Assembly: GCA_965229685.1 (NCBI GenBank) | Contig: OZ245920.1 | Coordinates: forward strand, 2,108,001 to 2,172,000 | Source: Pacificispira sp033344895 | GTDB lineage: Bacteria > Pseudomonadota > Alphaproteobacteria > UBA8366 > Aestuariispiraceae | Direction: 5' to 3' | Length of the DNA: 64,000 bases | In this document: positions 51,983-61,116 of the stretch, piece after piece | Layout: every line of letters starts with the position of its first letter | Numbering within the stretch: position 1 is the first letter of the stretch | The notes under the pieces: model-generated | Seen by the model: only the letters and a program-made list of their open reading frames with translations | Database searches by the model: none | What the model was told of the DNA's origin: nothing | Program-made: the position numbers and the translations under genes

Positions 51983-52678
51983 ATGCTTGCTGCTTTTACG
52001 CGAATCATTGCTCTCTTAGATCGTAGCAATCTGGATGCGGGCATGATCCTACGGTTCGAAACGGCCTTGCGGGCCCTGTGGCTGATGACCGACCGGCGCG
52101 ACGCGGCCGCGGTGGAGCCGCATGGCCATGGCTGGACGGAGCGCTGGCAACGTCTGGATCGGGAAACCGCCCACAGGCTGCTATCGGCACAGCCGGACCG
52201 GCAGTCGACCTTACGAGAAATCCGCCGCGCCCTTGCCTTCTACGACGGCAGCGGTGTGAGTCGCCTGTCCGACGACGATGCGATGGCCGCCTTGTCGCGG
52301 CATTTCGACTTTGGCTGGGCCGTCGAAATCGACCGCATCCTGCCCAGCGGCGGCTGGCAGGGTGAGGATGATTCCGACAGCGCCATTATCGTGACCGACG
52401 CGGTGGAGCCGGAGGAAAACCCGACCGGGGTGCCGGCCAAGAAGGAAAAGGACCACTTCATCATCGTCGAACTGGTCGGCGAGAACGGCGAACCGATCCC
52501 CAACGAGCTCTGTCGCATCACCCTGCCAGACGGCGAAATCGTGGAACGCGAAACAAACAGCCAGGGCAAGGTCGAGGAATACGGCATCGAGGAAGGCGAC
52601 TGCACGATCGAGTTCCCGGACCTCGACAAGGATGCCTGGGAACCCTATCAGGCGGCAGCTCAGGGAGCGGCGGCATGA
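51983..52678 (+). CDS. Uncharacterised protein with C-terminal secretion-associated beta domain
   Basis: About 231 residues. The N-terminal ~150 residues match nothing I recognise. The C-terminal ~75 residues (HFIIVELVGENGEPIPNELC, then ITLPDGEIVERETNSQGK and CTIEFPDLDKDAWEP) closely resemble a beta-sandwich domain found next to VgrG/PAAR and LysM proteins in contractile injection and type VI secretion loci. Its stop codon overlaps the ATG of a short ORF as ATGA. It may be a chaperone, adaptor or cargo-linked protein left behind by a larger locus. No VgrG, Hcp or sheath genes occur in the window. Confidence 0.6.
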   Translation: MLAAFTRIIALLDRSNLDAGMILRFETALRALWLMTDRRDAAAVEPHGHGWTERWQRLDRETAHRLLSAQPDRQSTLREIRRALAFYDGSGVSRLSDDDAMAALSRHFDFGWAVEIDRILPSGGWQGEDDSDSAIIVTDAVEPEENPTGVPAKKEKDHFIIVELVGENGEPIPNELCRITLPDGEIVERETNSQGKVEEYGIEEGDCTIEFPDLDKDAWEPYQAAAQGAAA

Positions 52679-52737
52679 GTGATGAAGTTGGCGCCAAACC
52701 TGTCGGGAACGGAGATTGGGTCGTGGAGCACGGCTGA
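52675..52737 (+). pseudogene. Probable truncated remnant of a LysM-type downstream gene
   Basis: A 20-codon ORF (MSDEVGAKPVGNGDWVVEHG) that starts by ATGA overlap with the previous gene and ends abruptly at TGA. WVVE.G is how LysM domains in secretion-linked proteins usually begin, so this looks like the first residues of a longer coupled gene whose remainder has been lost. The evidence is weak because of the short length. Confidence 0.4.
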
Positions 52738-53043
52738 CCTGAGCCCCTTCGCTCTGGCCGGCGGTGAAATTCGGACGAATTCTGACCGATTTATTGGATT
52801 TCTATCCGGAACCTAAACCATCGCGACTGTCGCCGCACAGGTCGAAACTATGACGTCGTGGAACAATTTTGGAGGCTATTTGGCACCGTTGGCGATTGCC
52901 AATGCGATCCGTTTTTCTTTCAATATCTTCACAACGACCACCGGAACCGACAGAGCTATCACCTCCGCAACAGCACCAAATGGTAGCGCGGTCATCGCGC
53001 CGTTAAACTACAATGGTTTTGATCATTACTGCTGAGCACTGCG
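52738..53043. other. 306-base non-coding stretch after the truncated gene
   Basis: No supported gene is visible. Composition shifts to A+T-rich around 52770-53010 compared with flanking DNA, consistent with decayed or imported sequence. A 61-codon frame at 52850-53035 has no ribosome-binding site and no recognisable family. It may contain the end of the transcript from the preceding gene, but no terminator hairpin was seen. Confidence 0.45.
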
Positions 53044-53952
53044 TCATAGTTCCGCGCGCGCCAGCCCGACCCCGATCTCCAGCAACCGACGCCCAGCGTC
53101 GGGGGTGTTCCAGGCGGCGTGCGATGTAAGGGTGACATTGTCGAAATCGCGGATTGGGTCATCCAACGGCAGCGGTTCCTCCGGGTAGACGTCCAGTGCG
53201 GCATGGCCGAGGGGGCCGTTCGTCAGGGCGGCGTACAGAGCCAACTGATCGACCAGTTCCCCGCGCGCGACATTGACCAGGATTGCGCCCTCCGGCATCC
53301 GGCCTAACAGATCGCTGCCGATCATGCCGATGGTTTCCGGCGTGGTCGCGACATGCAGCGAGACGGCCAGGGATTTCTCGAACACGGTCTCCAGAGAAAC
53401 CAGTTCGACCGGAAGCTCCTCTTTCAGCGGACTACGGTTCCAGGCGAGAACATTCATGCCAAAGGCCGCGCCGATCCTGGCCATCTCCTTGCCGATCCCG
53501 CCCAGACCGACCACGCCAAGGGTCTTGCCCTTCAATTCCGGTCCGCCACGTACGTGCCAGTTCCCGGATCGGATATCGCGATCCATCCGGGAGATTTTTC
53601 GGGCGGAATCGAGCAGCAGGCCAAAGGCAAATTCCGCAATGGTGCGGCTGCCGTAATCGCGGCAGACCTCGACCGATATGCCAAGGCGGTCCGCGACGGC
53701 CATATCGATATAGGTTTCGGCCCCGGTCCCCAGAAAGACAATCCGCTTCAGCGTCGGGGCGAGCGCCTCCAGCACCGCGGCCGGCATATAGCTATGGCCG
53801 TTGATCGCCACATCCGCCCCCTTCAGGCGGCCGATGATCTCGCCCTCATTCGCCGGACTGCCCTCATGGACTTCAATGCCGCTGAAGAAGCCGGGCTCCT
53901 GCGCCACCAAAGCGGCGGTGTCGGCGGCGCAATCGAAATAGACGATACGCAT
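53044..53952 (-). CDS. D-isomer-specific 2-hydroxyacid dehydrogenase
   Basis: A 302-residue NAD(P)-dependent dehydrogenase. The Rossmann motif GVVGLGGIGKEMARIGAAFG is near residues 139-158. The catalytic trio is present: Arg in VNVARGELVD, Glu in DVYPEEPLP and His in TSHAAWNT. Candidates are phosphoglycerate dehydrogenase-like enzymes and hydroxypyruvate/glyoxylate reductase; the C-terminal ACT domain of SerA is absent. The ATG at 53952 is seven bases after the glpD stop; the longer frame to 54066 overlaps glpD and is rejected. Confidence 0.9.
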   Translation of the reverse strand: MRIVYFDCAADTAALVAQEPGFFSGIEVHEGSPANEGEIIGRLKGADVAINGHSYMPAAVLEALAPTLKRIVFLGTGAETYIDMAVADRLGISVEVCRDYGSRTIAEFAFGLLLDSARKISRMDRDIRSGNWHVRGGPELKGKTLGVVGLGGIGKEMARIGAAFGMNVLAWNRSPLKEELPVELVSLETVFEKSLAVSLHVATTPETIGMIGSDLLGRMPEGAILVNVARGELVDQLALYAALTNGPLGHAALDVYPEEPLPLDDPIRDFDNVTLTSHAAWNTPDAGRRLLEIGVGLARAEL

Positions 53953-53959
53953 CGGCCTG

Positions 53960-55516
53960 TTACTCCGCATTCCCATGAACCGAATGAACCTGGTCCAGAT
54001 AGGTCCGATAGGAATCGACCTCCGCCCGGGTGCGGCTCTCATCCCATCCCAGAACCGGTGCGGCAACCTCCGCGACGCGCTGGGCCTGGGCGCGGCCCTG
54101 TCCGAGGGTCCAGGTCAGTCCGAGGCGACGTACCATCAGGTCCGTCAGGGTGAGCGGCCCCTCCTCCCGGGCGCAACGGGCAACCTCCGCGTCGGTCACG
54201 CTGCCCGGCTCATTGTCCAGAGGCGTGCCCCGCGGCTCTTCTGACGGCGCGGGCCGAGTGACATCGCATCTCGGTCCGGACGGCGCCAGGGTCGGGCGCA
54301 ACACATCAAGGAAGGCACGCCCCGCCGATTTGTGCATCATGATCGTTCCGGCCGTCATGGCATAGACACCGGGCATGCCATCAGCGGACAGGTCATGGAT
54401 CTCCCGGGACCGCTTGCCTTCGGGGTAGCCCGGGTCGAAACCCAGCGGCCGCACCCCGGCCCAGGTGAAAACAACATCCTCCCGCCTCAATGCCAGGCCC
54501 GGCAGCAGCGCATTCGCCTCGCGCAGCAGGAAGGCAACCTCCTCCTCGGTGGCGGAAATGGCGTCCGGATCTCCGTGATAGTGGGTCTCCGTTGGACCGA
54601 AATAGTGGAACCCGCGCCAGGGAATGCCATAGATCGGCTCCTTCAGACTGTTGAGCGAGACAATCCCCTGCCCGGCCATTTCCGGCGGCAGCTTGACGAC
54701 AATATGCGCGCCTTTGGTTCCCGTGATGAAACGGCGTGCCTGCGGGCGGGTATTGCGATTGACCCGGTCGATCCAGATTCCGGCGGCATTGTAGACGCGC
54801 CGGGCGGTGACGGTCGCTTCCTCCCCGGTCGGTTCGTCCTTCAGGGAGACCCGCCACAGATCGCCGTCCCTCGCCATTCCGGTAACCGCAGTGTGGTTCC
54901 GCGCGGTAGCCCCGCCATGCCTGGCATCCAGCACCATGTCGAGGCAGATCCGCTCCGGCCAGTTGAATCGAATTTCCTGAAACCGGGCCACCCCGGCCAG
55001 TTCATCAATGTCAGCAAGATGCCGCAACAGCGGATTACGGCGAACCTCTTCGCGCCCCAGAATGGCGCGGTTCAGCTTTTCCCCGGACCGCCCAGCCAGG
55101 AAATCCAGAATCCAGAGACCAAGCCGCAACTGCCAGAGCTTGTAGTGCGACCCCTTGTAGATCGGGAAATGGGAGGCATAGGGCACGCCCCGTTCCGGGT
55201 TGTCGCGGATGAATTCCGTCCGGTCCCGCATGGTCTGTCGCGCCATCTTCAAGGCGACGAAGAGCTTGTCCGGCCGTTTGAAGAAATTCCAGAAAGTCGG
55301 GTTCGGTTCCAGGTATCGCAGGCCACAATGCATCAGGCCGCTGGACCGACCGGACGATCCGGTCGCGAAATCGGCCTTGTCGACGATCAGGACGCGATAC
55401 CCCTCCGCGGTCAATGTCCTGGCCGCACTGGCGCCGTTTACCCCGGCACCGATGATCACGACATCATAGGGATCTCCGGCCAGCGTCGCCAAAGGTTCCC
55501 GCTTCCAGTCGGCCAT
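53960..55516 (-). CDS. glpD: Glycerol-3-phosphate dehydrogenase/oxidase
   Basis: A 518-residue FAD-dependent enzyme that oxidises glycerol 3-phosphate to dihydroxyacetone phosphate at the inner membrane. The FAD-binding motif VVIIGAGVNGASAARTLTAE is near residues 19-38, and the conserved GRSSGLMHCGLRYLE and VFTWAGVRPLG follow. The ATG at 55516 fits the family. It precedes the 2-hydroxyacid dehydrogenase, probably in the same transcript. Confidence 0.92.
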   Translation of the reverse strand: MADWKREPLATLAGDPYDVVIIGAGVNGASAARTLTAEGYRVLIVDKADFATGSSGRSSGLMHCGLRYLEPNPTFWNFFKRPDKLFVALKMARQTMRDRTEFIRDNPERGVPYASHFPIYKGSHYKLWQLRLGLWILDFLAGRSGEKLNRAILGREEVRRNPLLRHLADIDELAGVARFQEIRFNWPERICLDMVLDARHGGATARNHTAVTGMARDGDLWRVSLKDEPTGEEATVTARRVYNAAGIWIDRVNRNTRPQARRFITGTKGAHIVVKLPPEMAGQGIVSLNSLKEPIYGIPWRGFHYFGPTETHYHGDPDAISATEEEVAFLLREANALLPGLALRREDVVFTWAGVRPLGFDPGYPEGKRSREIHDLSADGMPGVYAMTAGTIMMHKSAGRAFLDVLRPTLAPSGPRCDVTRPAPSEEPRGTPLDNEPGSVTDAEVARCAREEGPLTLTDLMVRRLGLTWTLGQGRAQAQRVAEVAAPVLGWDESRTRAEVDSYRTYLDQVHSVHGNAE

Positions 55517-55580
55517 GCCCCGCCCCCGCGTGTGGTTCCGGCAACATTGCATCGCACCAGGCAAGGCCACACAAGAAGAG

Positions 55581-55613
55581 CGGGCGGCACAGCTGTTATG
55601 CCCGTGCCGCCCG
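55581..55613 (-). terminator. Rho-independent terminator after aspS
   Basis: A perfect 10-base inverted repeat (55581-55590 with 55604-55613, core GGGCGGCAC) around a 13-base loop. On the minus strand it is followed by CTCTTCTTGTG, a moderately T-rich tail. It lies 27 bases past the aspS stop and separates aspS from glpD. Confidence 0.75.
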
Positions 55614-55639
55614 CCAAAAGCCTGAAATGTCCTGGAACC

Positions 55640-57430
55640 TTAGACGTCCAGATCGCCATCCGGAAGGTTCAGGGCAATGTGCACGTCTTCCAACTGACGA
55701 TCGGACACCGGTGCCGGCGCGCCCATCATCAGATCCTGCGCCATCTGGTTCATCGGGAAGGCGATGACCTCGCGGATATTCGTCGTACCGGCCAGCAGCA
55801 TCACGATCCGGTCGATGCCCGGGGCCGACCCACCATGCGGCGGGGCGCCCAGCTTCAGGGCATTGATCATGCCGCCGAAGCGGGTGTCGACAACCTCCGG
55901 CCCGTAGCCGGCGATCTCGAATGCCTTGTACATGACTTCCGGCAGATGGTTCCGGATGGCCCCGGAGCTGAGTTCCACACCGTTGCAAACGATGTCGTAC
56001 TGGTACGCCAGGATGTCGAGCGGATCCTGATTCTCCAGCGCGTCCATGCCACCCTGCGGCATCGAGAACGGATTGTGCGAGAAATCGACCTTCTTCAGGT
56101 CCTCGTTGTATTCGAACATCGGGAAGTCGACGATCCAGCAGAACTCGAACCGGTTCTCGTCGATCAGTTCCAGATCCTCGCCAAGCTTCGTGCGCGCGGC
56201 CGCGGCAAACGACGCAAAATTTTTCGGGACACCGGCGACAAAGAACACCGCATCGCCGTCCGCGAGTTCCAGCTCGGTGCGGATCGCCTCGGTTCGTTCC
56301 GGGCCAATGTTCTTCGCGATTGGACCGGCGCCCTCCCCTTCGCGGAAGAAGATGTAGCCCAGACCCGGCTGCCCCTGAGACTGCGCCCAGCTGTTCATGC
56401 GATCACAGAAGGCGCGGCTGCCCCCTTTCGGGGCCGGGATGGCGAAGACCCGAACGGCCTCGTCCTTTTCGATCATCCCGGCGAAGACCTTGAAGCCCGA
56501 GCCGCGGAAATGCGTGGTGACATCCGACATGACCAACGGGTTGCGCAGGTCCGGCTTGTCGGACCCGTATTTTGCCATCGCCTCGGCGTAGGGGATGCGC
56601 TGGAACGGCAGCGGCGAGACGCTGCGGCCATTGGCAAACTCCTCGAACACGCCGTGCAGGACGGGTTCGATCGCCGCGAATACATCCTCCTGGGTGACAA
56701 AGGACATCTCGAAATCGAGCTGATAGAACTCACCCGGCGAGCGGTCGGCACGGGCGTCCTCGTCGCGGAAGCAGGGCGCGATCTGGAAGTACCGATCGAA
56801 ACCGGAAATCATCAGCAGCTGCTTGAACTGCTGCGGCGCCTGGGGCAGCGCGTAGAACTGGCCCGGATGCAGGCGGGACGGAACCAGGAAGTCGCGCGCG
56901 CCTTCCGGCGAGCTCGCCGTCAGGATCGGCGTCTGGAACTCGCGGAAACCCTGGTCGACCATGCGGCGCCGAATTGAGCTGATGATATCGCTGCGCAGCA
57001 GGATATTGCGGTGCATTTCTTCGCGCCGCAGATCCAGGAAACGGTTCTTCAGGCGAATCTCTTCCGGGTAGCCGGCGTCCTGATTGACCGGCATCGGCAG
57101 CGCCCCGGCCCGCGACTGGATGTCCAGCTGCTTGATATAGACTTCGATCTCACCGGTCGGGAGGTTCGGGTTGATCGTCTCATCCGTGCGTTTGACGCAT
57201 TTGCCGGTGACGGTGATGACCGATTCCAGGCTCAACCCTTCGACCATTTCCAGCAACGCCGTATCGTCCGCATCCACGACGCACTGGGTCAGACCGTAAT
57301 TGTCCCGCAGATCGACGAACAGCAGACCGCCATGGTCCCGTTTCCGATGAACCCAACCCGACAGTCGTACCTGTTCGCCCGCGTCCGAGGCCCGAAGGGC
57401 GGCGCAGGTGTGCGTGCGATAAGCGTGCAT
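55640..57430 (-). CDS. aspS: Aspartyl-tRNA synthetase
   Basis: A 596-residue class IIb synthetase that charges tRNA-Asp (and perhaps tRNA-Asn if the cell uses the transamidation route). The N-terminal OB-fold contains VRLSGWVHRKRDHGGLLFVD. Motif 2 is FRDEDARADRSPGEFYQLDF and motif 3 is GSAPGIDRIVMLLAG. The length includes the bacterial GAD insertion domain. It is divergent from the ABC membrane gene across 216 bases. Confidence 0.97.
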   Translation of the reverse strand: MHAYRTHTCAALRASDAGEQVRLSGWVHRKRDHGGLLFVDLRDNYGLTQCVVDADDTALLEMVEGLSLESVITVTGKCVKRTDETINPNLPTGEIEVYIKQLDIQSRAGALPMPVNQDAGYPEEIRLKNRFLDLRREEMHRNILLRSDIISSIRRRMVDQGFREFQTPILTASSPEGARDFLVPSRLHPGQFYALPQAPQQFKQLLMISGFDRYFQIAPCFRDEDARADRSPGEFYQLDFEMSFVTQEDVFAAIEPVLHGVFEEFANGRSVSPLPFQRIPYAEAMAKYGSDKPDLRNPLVMSDVTTHFRGSGFKVFAGMIEKDEAVRVFAIPAPKGGSRAFCDRMNSWAQSQGQPGLGYIFFREGEGAGPIAKNIGPERTEAIRTELELADGDAVFFVAGVPKNFASFAAAARTKLGEDLELIDENRFEFCWIVDFPMFEYNEDLKKVDFSHNPFSMPQGGMDALENQDPLDILAYQYDIVCNGVELSSGAIRNHLPEVMYKAFEIAGYGPEVVDTRFGGMINALKLGAPPHGGSAPGIDRIVMLLAGTTNIREVIAFPMNQMAQDLMMGAPAPVSDRQLEDVHIALNLPDGDLDV

Positions 57431-57646
57431 GATGACAGCTCCAGAACAATGATAATCGGAGCGCGTCCGGCCCCATGAATTCCGGCGCGAAAGGGCCCTT
57501 TTCCGCCGGGAATGTCAAGGGGGCTGAGGGATTCCCCAAGGACCGAAATACCGCCCCAATCACCCCGGTGTCCTGTATCCTGTTCGATATTCCGATCCGG
57601 GACCCTACATGACCTTTTCTGATCCAGAACATCCAGGAACCAGGCT
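57431..57646. other. Divergent intergenic region aspS / ABC-TMD gene
   Basis: A 216-base spacer without a gene. It presumably holds promoters for both divergent genes. AGGA at 57633-57636, about ten bases before the GTG at 57647, is the likely ribosome-binding site for the plus-strand gene. No other element was recognised. Confidence 0.4.
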
Positions 57647-58609
57647 GTGATTTCGAGACTGCTGTCCCCCCGCACGATAAAGGAAAGGAACGGTGGAAAG
57701 CCGTCCTCGACACTTGCGGGTTTCGTTTGGGCAATGAGCGGCCGCCATCAGTTCGCCGTTTGCGCAATCGCCTTCCTGGTTGCGGGGCTGAGCATGGCGC
57801 CCCTGGAGTTGCAAAGGCGGATCGTGGATGGTGCCGTGGCACAGTCCGACCTGACGAGTCTGTTCCTGCTGGGGGGACTCTATCTGGCAGTGGTTCTGGT
57901 GCAGGCGGCGGTCAAATACGGCCTCAGGCTCTATCAGGGCTGGCTGAGCGAAAGCGCAATCAAACATTGTCGACGCGCCCTGTTATCCGTGCATCGCCGC
58001 CACGTCACGAAGGAAAAGGATCGCAATGGCGGCAGCGCGGTCGCGGTCATCGGCAATGAGATCGACAAGTTGGGCGGCTTTGTAGGGGACGGATTTTCCC
58101 AGCCCTGCGTCAACGTCGGAATGCTGCTTGCGATCGGCGGCTATATGCTGACGGTCGACCCGACGGTTGCGGCCCTGTGCCTGCCGTTTCTGCTGCCGCA
58201 GCTTGTCGTCGTGCCCTTGCTGCAGGTCCGACTGAACCGAATGATCGCCCAGCGAGTCAAACTGATGCGCGGGATGAGCGATTCCGTCGCCGAGATTGAC
58301 GGGGACGAAGATTGGAACGAAGACGCCATCCAAAGAGGCTTCGACGGGCTGTACAACAATCGCATCCGCTTTTTCGTTCTTAAGTTTGCCCTGAAGATGT
58401 TCATCAACCTGATGAACAACCTGGCACCGCTCAGCGCCCTGGTCTTTGGCGGATATTTCGTGATCCAGGGCGAAACCAGCATCGGGGTCGTGGTCGCCTT
58501 CATGTCCGGATTCGACCGTCTGGCCAGCCCCCTGCGCGAGTTGATCGCCTACTACCGGATTGCCGCACAGGCGAATGTTCAGCACCGCATGATCAAACGC
58601 TGGATCTGA
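57647..58609 (+). CDS. ABC transporter transmembrane domain protein without ATPase domain
   Basis: A 320-residue membrane protein with six hydrophobic segments in the pattern of an ABC exporter TMD (for example FAVCAIAFLVAGLSMAPLEL, SLFLLGGLYLAVVLVQAAV and LAPLSALVFGGYFVIQGETS). The coupling-helix-like region and the GETSIGVVVAFMSGFDRLASPL segment, normally found just before the nucleotide-binding domain, are present, but the protein stops there. No Walker A/B or signature sequence follows, and the next plus-strand gene is NhaA. Start is GTG. It may pair with a separately encoded ATPase or be a repurposed membrane domain. Confidence 0.82.
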   Translation: MISRLLSPRTIKERNGGKPSSTLAGFVWAMSGRHQFAVCAIAFLVAGLSMAPLELQRRIVDGAVAQSDLTSLFLLGGLYLAVVLVQAAVKYGLRLYQGWLSESAIKHCRRALLSVHRRHVTKEKDRNGGSAVAVIGNEIDKLGGFVGDGFSQPCVNVGMLLAIGGYMLTVDPTVAALCLPFLLPQLVVVPLLQVRLNRMIAQRVKLMRGMSDSVAEIDGDEDWNEDAIQRGFDGLYNNRIRFFVLKFALKMFINLMNNLAPLSALVFGGYFVIQGETSIGVVVAFMSGFDRLASPLRELIAYYRIAAQANVQHRMIKRWI

Positions 58610-58621
58610 TCTGCCGCCGCC

Positions 58622-58807
58622 TCAATCAGCGGGTCGATTGGCGTGCGCGTTCAGATAGGCCTCTAGGTCTTCCCGATCGACCCTCCATTCCCGACCGAAC
58701 TTGATGGCACGCAATTCGTTGGACTGAATCCAGACACGCACCGTTGCCTCGCGAACCTTCAGCAAGTCGGCGACTTCGTGGACGGTCAAAAGTGGACTGT
58801 TCAACAT
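58622..58807 (-). CDS. Excisionase/MerR-type helix-turn-helix protein
   Basis: A 61-residue DNA-binding protein. LLTVHEVADLLKVREATVRV is the winged-helix recognition region and FGREWRVDREDLEAYL the second half, as in the helix_turn_helix_17/excisionase family. The ATG at 58807 fits; an upstream codon at 58867 would add 20 unconvincing residues. There is no integrase nearby, so it may simply regulate a local promoter such as that of nhaA, divergent across about 116 bases. Confidence 0.75.
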   Translation of the reverse strand: MLNSPLLTVHEVADLLKVREATVRVWIQSNELRAIKFGREWRVDREDLEAYLNAHANRPAD

Positions 58808-58923
58808 CGTGCTACACTGCCATTCATGTAGGTCGAAAAGTGTGGGACTCCTTCTTGACGTTTGCAAGTGGTTACCTACGTTGATGGCTGTTTGCCATCG
58901 TTTATCGCCTGACAGGGGGGAAT

Positions 58924-60135
58924 ATGCCGGTTCGCGCTCTCTACAATGAAATCGTCAAGGCCATGGGGCACGACACGGCGCCCGGCCTTGTTCTGATCGC
59001 CGCGGCAGCCGCCGCCCTGCTCGTCATGAATTCCGGCCTCGCGGACGGTTATACGGCAGCACTGGCAACCAAGTTCACGATTGCCTACGGCGATATCGGC
59101 CTGTCGAAGCCCCTGCTTCTTTGGATCAACGATTTCCTGATGGCGATCTTCTTCCTGCTGGTCGGCCTGGAGATCAAACGCGAGATCATCGCCGGCAACC
59201 TCTCCAGTTTTCGCGCCGCCTCCCTGCCTGCCATCGCCGCGGTCGGCGGCATGATTGTCCCGGCGCTGATCTATTGGGGCTTCAATGCCGGAGATTCGGA
59301 TGCCATGCGCGGCTGGGCCATTCCGGCTGCAACCGATATCGCGTTCGCGCTCGGCGTCCTGGCCCTGTTGGGACGACGCGTTCCGATCGCATTGAAGGTT
59401 TTCCTTCTGGCAGTGGCAATCATCGACGATCTGGGCGCGATCGTGATCATCGCCCTGTTCTACACCGCCGATTTGTCCGGCGCCGCCCTCGGAATTTCCG
59501 CGCTCATGATTATTGCGCTGACAGCCCTGAACCGCCTCGGCGTCAGAGCCATCACCCCCTACATGCTGCTAGGTGTCGTCCTCTGGGTTGCCGTCTTGAA
59601 ATCCGGTGTCCACGCGACCCTGGCCGGTGTCGTTGTCGCGTTCTGCATTCCGATGGGTGAACGGGAAGACGAAGACGAGCCCCCGCTCTATCGGTTGGAG
59701 CATGCTCTGGTGCCCTGGGTCTCGTTCGGGATCATGCCGATCTTCGCCTTCGCCAATGCCGGGGTTTCGCTCGCCGGCATGGGGCCGTCATCCCTGCTGG
59801 AGCCGATTTCAGCGGGAATCGCCGTCGGCCTGTTTGCCGGTAAGCAGATCGGCATCGTTCTGGCCTGTGTCCTGGCGGTCATGCTGGGTATCAGCAAGCT
59901 GCCGTCCGGCATCAACTGGCAACAGATATGGGGCGTCTCCCTGTTGGCCGGAATCGGCTTCACGATGAGCCTGTTCATCGGCAACCTTGCCTTCGAAACA
60001 CCGGAACAGGCGGCCTCCGTGCGGGTCGGGGTGCTGTCCGGCAGTATCGTATCCGCTGTCCTGGGGTACATCGTCCTGCGCCTGTCGCACCGCGCTGCGG
60101 AGCGGCGTGTCGGCGCCGAAGCGATCAACCGGTAG
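58924..60135 (+). CDS. nhaA: Na+/H+ antiporter NhaA
   Basis: A 403-residue antiporter with about 12 transmembrane helices that exports Na+ in exchange for protons. The ion-binding region AVAIIDDLGAIVIIALFYT includes the Asp-Asp pair equivalent to Asp163-Asp164, and TDIAFALGVLALLGRRVP is the TM IV assembly. GGGGGG-A-A precedes the ATG. It is followed nine bases later by an SbtA-type Na+/bicarbonate symporter, so it may maintain the Na+ gradient used by that transporter. Confidence 0.95.
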   Translation: MPVRALYNEIVKAMGHDTAPGLVLIAAAAAALLVMNSGLADGYTAALATKFTIAYGDIGLSKPLLLWINDFLMAIFFLLVGLEIKREIIAGNLSSFRAASLPAIAAVGGMIVPALIYWGFNAGDSDAMRGWAIPAATDIAFALGVLALLGRRVPIALKVFLLAVAIIDDLGAIVIIALFYTADLSGAALGISALMIIALTALNRLGVRAITPYMLLGVVLWVAVLKSGVHATLAGVVVAFCIPMGEREDEDEPPLYRLEHALVPWVSFGIMPIFAFANAGVSLAGMGPSSLLEPISAGIAVGLFAGKQIGIVLACVLAVMLGISKLPSGINWQQIWGVSLLAGIGFTMSLFIGNLAFETPEQAASVRVGVLSGSIVSAVLGYIVLRLSHRAAERRVGAEAINR

Positions 60136-60144
60136 GCCGCCGCC

Positions 60145-61107
60145 ATGGAGTGGGGACTCGCAATCCAGAACCTGGTTTCGCCGCCGGTTCTGTTCTTTGC
60201 CCTCGGGCTGATCGCCGCCCTCGCCCGATCGGACCTGTCGGTACCGGAAGCCGTCGCCAAGGCCCTGTCGCTCTATCTGATGCTCGCCATTGGGTTCAAG
60301 GGCGGGGTCGCCGCGGCCGGCCACGGTTTCGGCATGGACCTTCTACTGGTCATTGGCGCCGCCGCGATCCTGTCCTTCTGCATGCCCGTCCTCGCGTTCG
60401 GGCTGCTACGGGCGACCACGCGGCTTGAACGGGTCGACGCGGCCGCCATCGCGGCGCATTACGGCTCGATCTCCATCGTCACCTTCATTGCCGCGACGGC
60501 AGCGCTGGACGCCGCCGGAATCAGTTATCCGGGCATCATGGTTGCAGCAGCGGCGGCCATGGAGGTCCCTGCAATTGCGTCCGCCCTGATCCTTGCCAAG
60601 CGCGGCAGCAGCGACACCAAAGGGGAAGTGCCCTGGCGCGAGGTTGCGCTGAACGGCTCCGTCGTTCTGTTGATCGGTGCGTTTCTGATCGGTCTCTCAA
60701 CGGGTGAAGGAGGCTATGTCGATATTGCCCCGTTCATCTCCGACCCGTTCAAGGGTGTCCTGTGCCTGTTCCTGCTCGATATGGGACTGGTCGCCGGTCG
60801 CGAACTGCGCCAGGTCCGCAAGACGCTGACAGCGCCTCTGCTGGTATTCGGCCTCTACATGCCACCGATCGGCGGCGTGATCGGTGGCCTTGCAGGAGCA
60901 TTGATTGGCCTGAACCCGGGCGGCATCGCCCTGATGTCGGTCCTGACGGCGAGCGCCTCCTATATTGCGGTTCCGGCCGCGATGCGTCTCGCCCTGCCTG
61001 AGGCAAAGCCGTCGCTTTATCTGACATTGTCTCTGGCAATTACGTTTCCGTTCAACCTGACGATTGGGATACCGTTCTACATCACACTCGCCAATTGGCT
61101 GTCATAG
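60145..61107 (+). CDS. SbtA-like sodium-dependent bicarbonate transporter
   Basis: A 320-residue protein with about ten hydrophobic helices. PPVLFFALGLIAALARSDL near the N-terminus, LYLMLAIGFKGG (near 43-54), AAHYGSISIVTFIAA and GLYMPPIGGVIGGLAGALIG are characteristic of the SbtA family, which imports bicarbonate with Na+. In cyanobacteria SbtA is part of the CO2-concentrating mechanism; heterotroph homologues may supply bicarbonate for carboxylations. The SbtB-type partner follows nine bases later. Confidence 0.88.
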   Translation: MEWGLAIQNLVSPPVLFFALGLIAALARSDLSVPEAVAKALSLYLMLAIGFKGGVAAAGHGFGMDLLLVIGAAAILSFCMPVLAFGLLRATTRLERVDAAAIAAHYGSISIVTFIAATAALDAAGISYPGIMVAAAAAMEVPAIASALILAKRGSSDTKGEVPWREVALNGSVVLLIGAFLIGLSTGEGGYVDIAPFISDPFKGVLCLFLLDMGLVAGRELRQVRKTLTAPLLVFGLYMPPIGGVIGGLAGALIGLNPGGIALMSVLTASASYIAVPAAMRLALPEAKPSLYLTLSLAITFPFNLTIGIPFYITLANWLS

Positions 61108-61116
61108 GGGCCCGAC

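Noticed and set aside
52850..53035. 61-codon plus-strand ORF
   Set aside because: No ribosome-binding site, no recognised family, and it lies in an A+T-rich stretch where chance frames with unusual residues are expected.
54332..56977. Plus-strand open frame of 881 codons
   Set aside because: Antisense to glpD and aspS, both with complete catalytic motifs; composition is that of a shadow frame.
58622..58807. Mobile element suggested by excisionase-like protein
   Set aside because: No integrase, attachment repeats or cargo are seen nearby; this small helix-turn-helix family also serves as an ordinary regulator.
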